Source: Candidatus Poseidoniales archaeon
GTDB lineage: Archaea; Thermoplasmatota; Poseidoniia; Poseidoniales; Thalassarchaeaceae
NCBI GenBank assembly: GCA_028821815.1
Contig: JAPKEY010000081.1
Location: 1 to 6,787, forward strand
Direction of reading: 5' to 3'
DNA length: 6,787 bases
Positions 4,909 to 6,787 of this stretch are shown piece by piece (the stretch's first letter is position 1; every line of letters begins with the position of its first letter). Below the pieces are notes generated by a model that saw nothing but the letters and a program-made list of their open reading frames with translations, was not told where the DNA came from and ran no database searches. The position numbers were made by a program, and so were the translations under genes.

Positions 4909-6078
4909 TTAAACGCCGACTTCGTTAATCCGTGGAACAAGGAATGTGATTTCAACAACCAGTTCCCAATCATTGCCGCCATCTGGATCAACTTCGTCTA
5001 TGGGCAAATCAGGGTCTGCTTCCTCTGCCTCAATAATCCATATCCAATCACCATCTCCAAAGCCGGCTCCTGATTGGGAGTTAAGCATCTCAAGTAAGGC
5101 TTCCAAAGAATCCGCCGAGAAATTATAGGTGTTTTCAGAACTTGGATTGAGGTTGAGGTGTTCCATTGAGGCCGATGCATTGTGAGTGATGTTAGTTTGT
5201 TCTGTTCGAACTGTGTTGCCCCATCCATCATCTGGAACATCGACCGTGAGTGAGAAATTGTCCTGTGGCAACATCACTGGAATAATGTCCATGGCCAGAG
5301 TCAATGTGGCATTGAACGACATGATGCGTCCTTCTTCACCAGGGATGTGTGTGATGGTATGAATTTGGCCTTGCTCTAAGTATCCATCCCAATCATAACT
5401 AATTGTTTTCTCTTCCCAAATGACTTGGTATGTACGTGGAAGAACCGAGAGGTTCCACATTCGTGTCGCACTTGCATCTGATTCGTCAGTAATGGTCACT
5501 GAACCAGTATAATTACCACTTTCATCAGGTGTAAATCGGTGTATTTCACCCATCGCATCATTGTCGTTGGTCGCGTCACCATCATTGTCACTATCCATAT
5601 TCCAATTAAGATCCCAAACAGTGGTCAATTCACCATTCTCAGGATCTGATGACCCAGATGCATCAAGAGTAACAATGTCGCCTGTACGGATTGCGGTGGG
5701 CATTGAAAGAGAAATTGTGGGAAAGCCATTGACTATGAGGCGTGTTGTATCCGTATCATCACCTCCGAGATCGTTGACTACTGTTACACTGATTTCGTAA
5801 ATTCCAGCTTCAGTAAATGTATGACTTGTATAACCCTGGACGGTTTCGGAACGTTGGCTATCACCAAAATCCCAGTGGTATTCTGTGATGAGTGTGCTTT
5901 CAGGGGATGTCGACTCTCGCGCATCGAAATTAACCGACTCTCCAGCATTGATACTGGTTCGATCGGATTCGACTCGAGCATTCGGTTCAGGGGGGCCACC
6001 GAGGCCTGTACATCCCGCCAATATTGGGAATACCATGGTCACGATGAGAAGCAGCGCGATTTGGCGTCGCGACGCCAT
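4909..6078 (-). CDS. PKD-domain lipoprotein, probably cell-surface
   Basis: A 389-residue protein from the ATG at 6078, which has GGTGGGG about 9 nt upstream; an in-frame ATG at 6102 is an alternative. The N-terminus MASRRQ plus a hydrophobic core ends in the lipobox LAGC with Cys23, so it is likely lipid-anchored outside the cytoplasmic membrane. A first PKD domain spans about 33-117 with the hallmark WDFGD (69-73) and HTFTEAGIYEISVTV. A second PKD-like domain spans about 119-212 (VTLDASGSSDPENG, VWDLNWNMD) and carries an Asp/Asn-rich insertion (about 162-175) that could bind calcium. The remaining 175 residues are beta-rich with several N-x-S/T sequons, an acidic patch near the end and no recognised domain. 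PKD domains usually mediate protein or glycan contacts in surface proteins. No enzymatic motif is seen. The two genes after it may belong to the same operon. Confidence 0.88.
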   Translation of the reverse strand: MASRRQIALLLIVTMVFPILAGCTGLGGPPEPNARVESDRTSINAGESVNFDARESTSPESTLITEYHWDFGDSQRSETVQGYTSHTFTEAGIYEISVTVVNDLGGDDTDTTRLIVNGFPTISLSMPTAIRTGDIVTLDASGSSDPENGELTTVWDLNWNMDSDNDGDATNDNDAMGEIHRFTPDESGNYTGSVTITDESDASATRMWNLSVLPRTYQVIWEEKTISYDWDGYLEQGQIHTITHIPGEEGRIMSFNATLTLAMDIIPVMLPQDNFSLTVDVPDDGWGNTVRTEQTNITHNASASMEHLNLNPSSENTYNFSADSLEALLEMLNSQSGAGFGDGDWIWIIEAEEADPDLPIDEVDPDGGNDWELVVEITFLVPRINEVGV

Positions 6079-6203
6079 CGATTGTATCCCCACCACGGAC
6101 ATATCCTGTCGAGCCTGCGCCTTCCTTTAGAAGATTGACGATTGTTTGTTCTTTCAACACGTTATTGTTCTGGACTTCTGAGAAATCCAATGGCGAGGGT
6201 CGA
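6079..6203. promoter_or_regulatory. Divergent gap between lipoprotein and exonuclease genes
   Basis: This 125-nt gap must carry promoters for both flanking genes. A/T-rich tracts around 6141-6168 are the only candidates, and no strong TATA box stands out on either strand. On the plus strand GAGGG at 6195-6199 lies 4 nt before the ATG at 6204. Confidence 0.4.
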
Positions 6204-6787
6204 ATGAGAGGGTTCAAGCAACGTCGCATTCCATTCGATTCTATGGCAACAGATCCTTTGGCTGGGTACCGTGTACTCGGCTTCGATCTTGAGACCACTG
6301 GATTCAGTTCCAAAAAGCACAGGATTGTCCAATACGCACTGGTAGGGTGTGATGTGGATGGTGCCTCAATATACATTGAGGAATTGGTCAATCCTCAGAT
6401 GCGTATTCCCCCTGAAACCACAAACATTCACGGGATTAGTGACAACGATGTCAGGGGCGTACCTGAATTCAAGGAATACATTTCCAAAATTTCTACGGCA
6501 ATGGAAGGGGCTGTAATCGTCGGTCACAATGTAGAGAAATTTGACTGGCCATTCCTTCGTTCTGAATTTCTCCGTGCCGGACAACCCATGCCCAAACCAT
6601 TAGCGATTTTGGATACACTCAAAATCGCACGTAAGCTCAAAATACCTCGCAGTCATAAATTGGGTTCACTTTGTCAGCGCTTTGGTATCTCACTGGAAAA
6701 TGCTCACACCGCTGGTGCAGATGCAGCGGCGACACTACTGTTGCTCCACAAAATGATGGCATCTCAACCCCAACACTTCCGTCGAGC
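6204..6787 (+). CDS. DnaQ-like DEDDh 3'-5' exonuclease (C-terminus beyond window)
   Basis: The frame is open from the ATG at 6204 to the window end, giving 194 residues. All five DEDDh residues are visible. ExoI is FDLETTG with Asp28 and Glu30. ExoII is VGHNVEKFDWPFL with Asp114. ExoIII is HTAGADAAAT with His168 and Asp173. The segment PETTNIHGISD (71-80) is the family's usual 'xxxHGI' element. The enzyme should remove nucleotides from 3' ends using two metal ions, in proofreading, repair or RNA trimming; the substrate cannot be told from sequence. GAGGG lies 4 nt upstream of ATG 6204, and an internal ATG at 6243 (residue 14) is an alternative start. The domain is nearly complete, so a short protein or a C-terminal fusion are both possible. 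It is transcribed divergently from the PKD lipoprotein. Confidence 0.92.
   Translation, partial: MRGFKQRRIPFDSMATDPLAGYRVLGFDLETTGFSSKKHRIVQYALVGCDVDGASIYIEELVNPQMRIPPETTNIHGISDNDVRGVPEFKEYISKISTAMEGAVIVGHNVEKFDWPFLRSEFLRAGQPMPKPLAILDTLKIARKLKIPRSHKLGSLCQRFGISLENAHTAGADAAATLLLLHKMMASQPQHFRR

Noticed and set aside
6190..6207. ATG at 6190 as start of the exonuclease
   Set aside because: It is in another frame and meets TGA after five codons; the ATG at 6204 is in the exonuclease frame.

Overview
The window looks like a stretch of an archaeal chromosome, most likely a marine planktonic euryarchaeon of the Marine Group II (Poseidoniales / Thermoplasmatota) type. This is an inference from gene content and style. 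Two large acidic secreted or surface proteins (a DxDxDG beta-propeller protein and a PKD lipoprotein) sit among small winged-helix proteins and small membrane proteins. Candidate promoters look archaeal (A/T-rich TATA-like boxes about 25 nt before the start), mixed with Shine-Dalgarno sites. Base composition is moderate and genes are tightly packed. I see no transposase, integrase, CRISPR array or phage gene.

Layout. Positions 1-1843 (minus) hold the N-terminal 614 residues of a secreted FG-GAP/VCBS-type protein that runs off the left edge. A 0.2 kb divergent promoter region follows. Positions 2045-2965 (plus) hold a two-gene operon: a winged-helix protein and a protein made almost wholly of pentapeptide repeats. 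This operon meets, with zero bases between stop codons, a minus-strand series running from 6078 down to 2966. In transcription order that series is: a PKD-domain lipoprotein, a 119-residue protein of unknown function, an 81-residue winged-helix protein behind a perfect inverted repeat, a tRNA-Arg(GCG), a hotdog-fold thioesterase, and a four-helix membrane protein. At the right edge, diverging from the lipoprotein, is the start of a plus-strand DEDDh 3'-5' exonuclease that is cut by the window end.

How the parts may work together. The two exported proteins probably act at the cell surface, in adhesion or in binding glycans or proteins. The thioesterase and membrane protein are 25 nt apart and probably co-expressed; their transcript may begin in or upstream of the tRNA gene. 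Both winged-helix genes have an inverted repeat at their probable core promoter, which suggests autoregulation. I found no clear-cut new defence or mobile system. The items most worth a second look are the winged-helix/pentapeptide-repeat pair and the inverted repeat that brackets a TATA-like box ahead of the 81-residue regulator.
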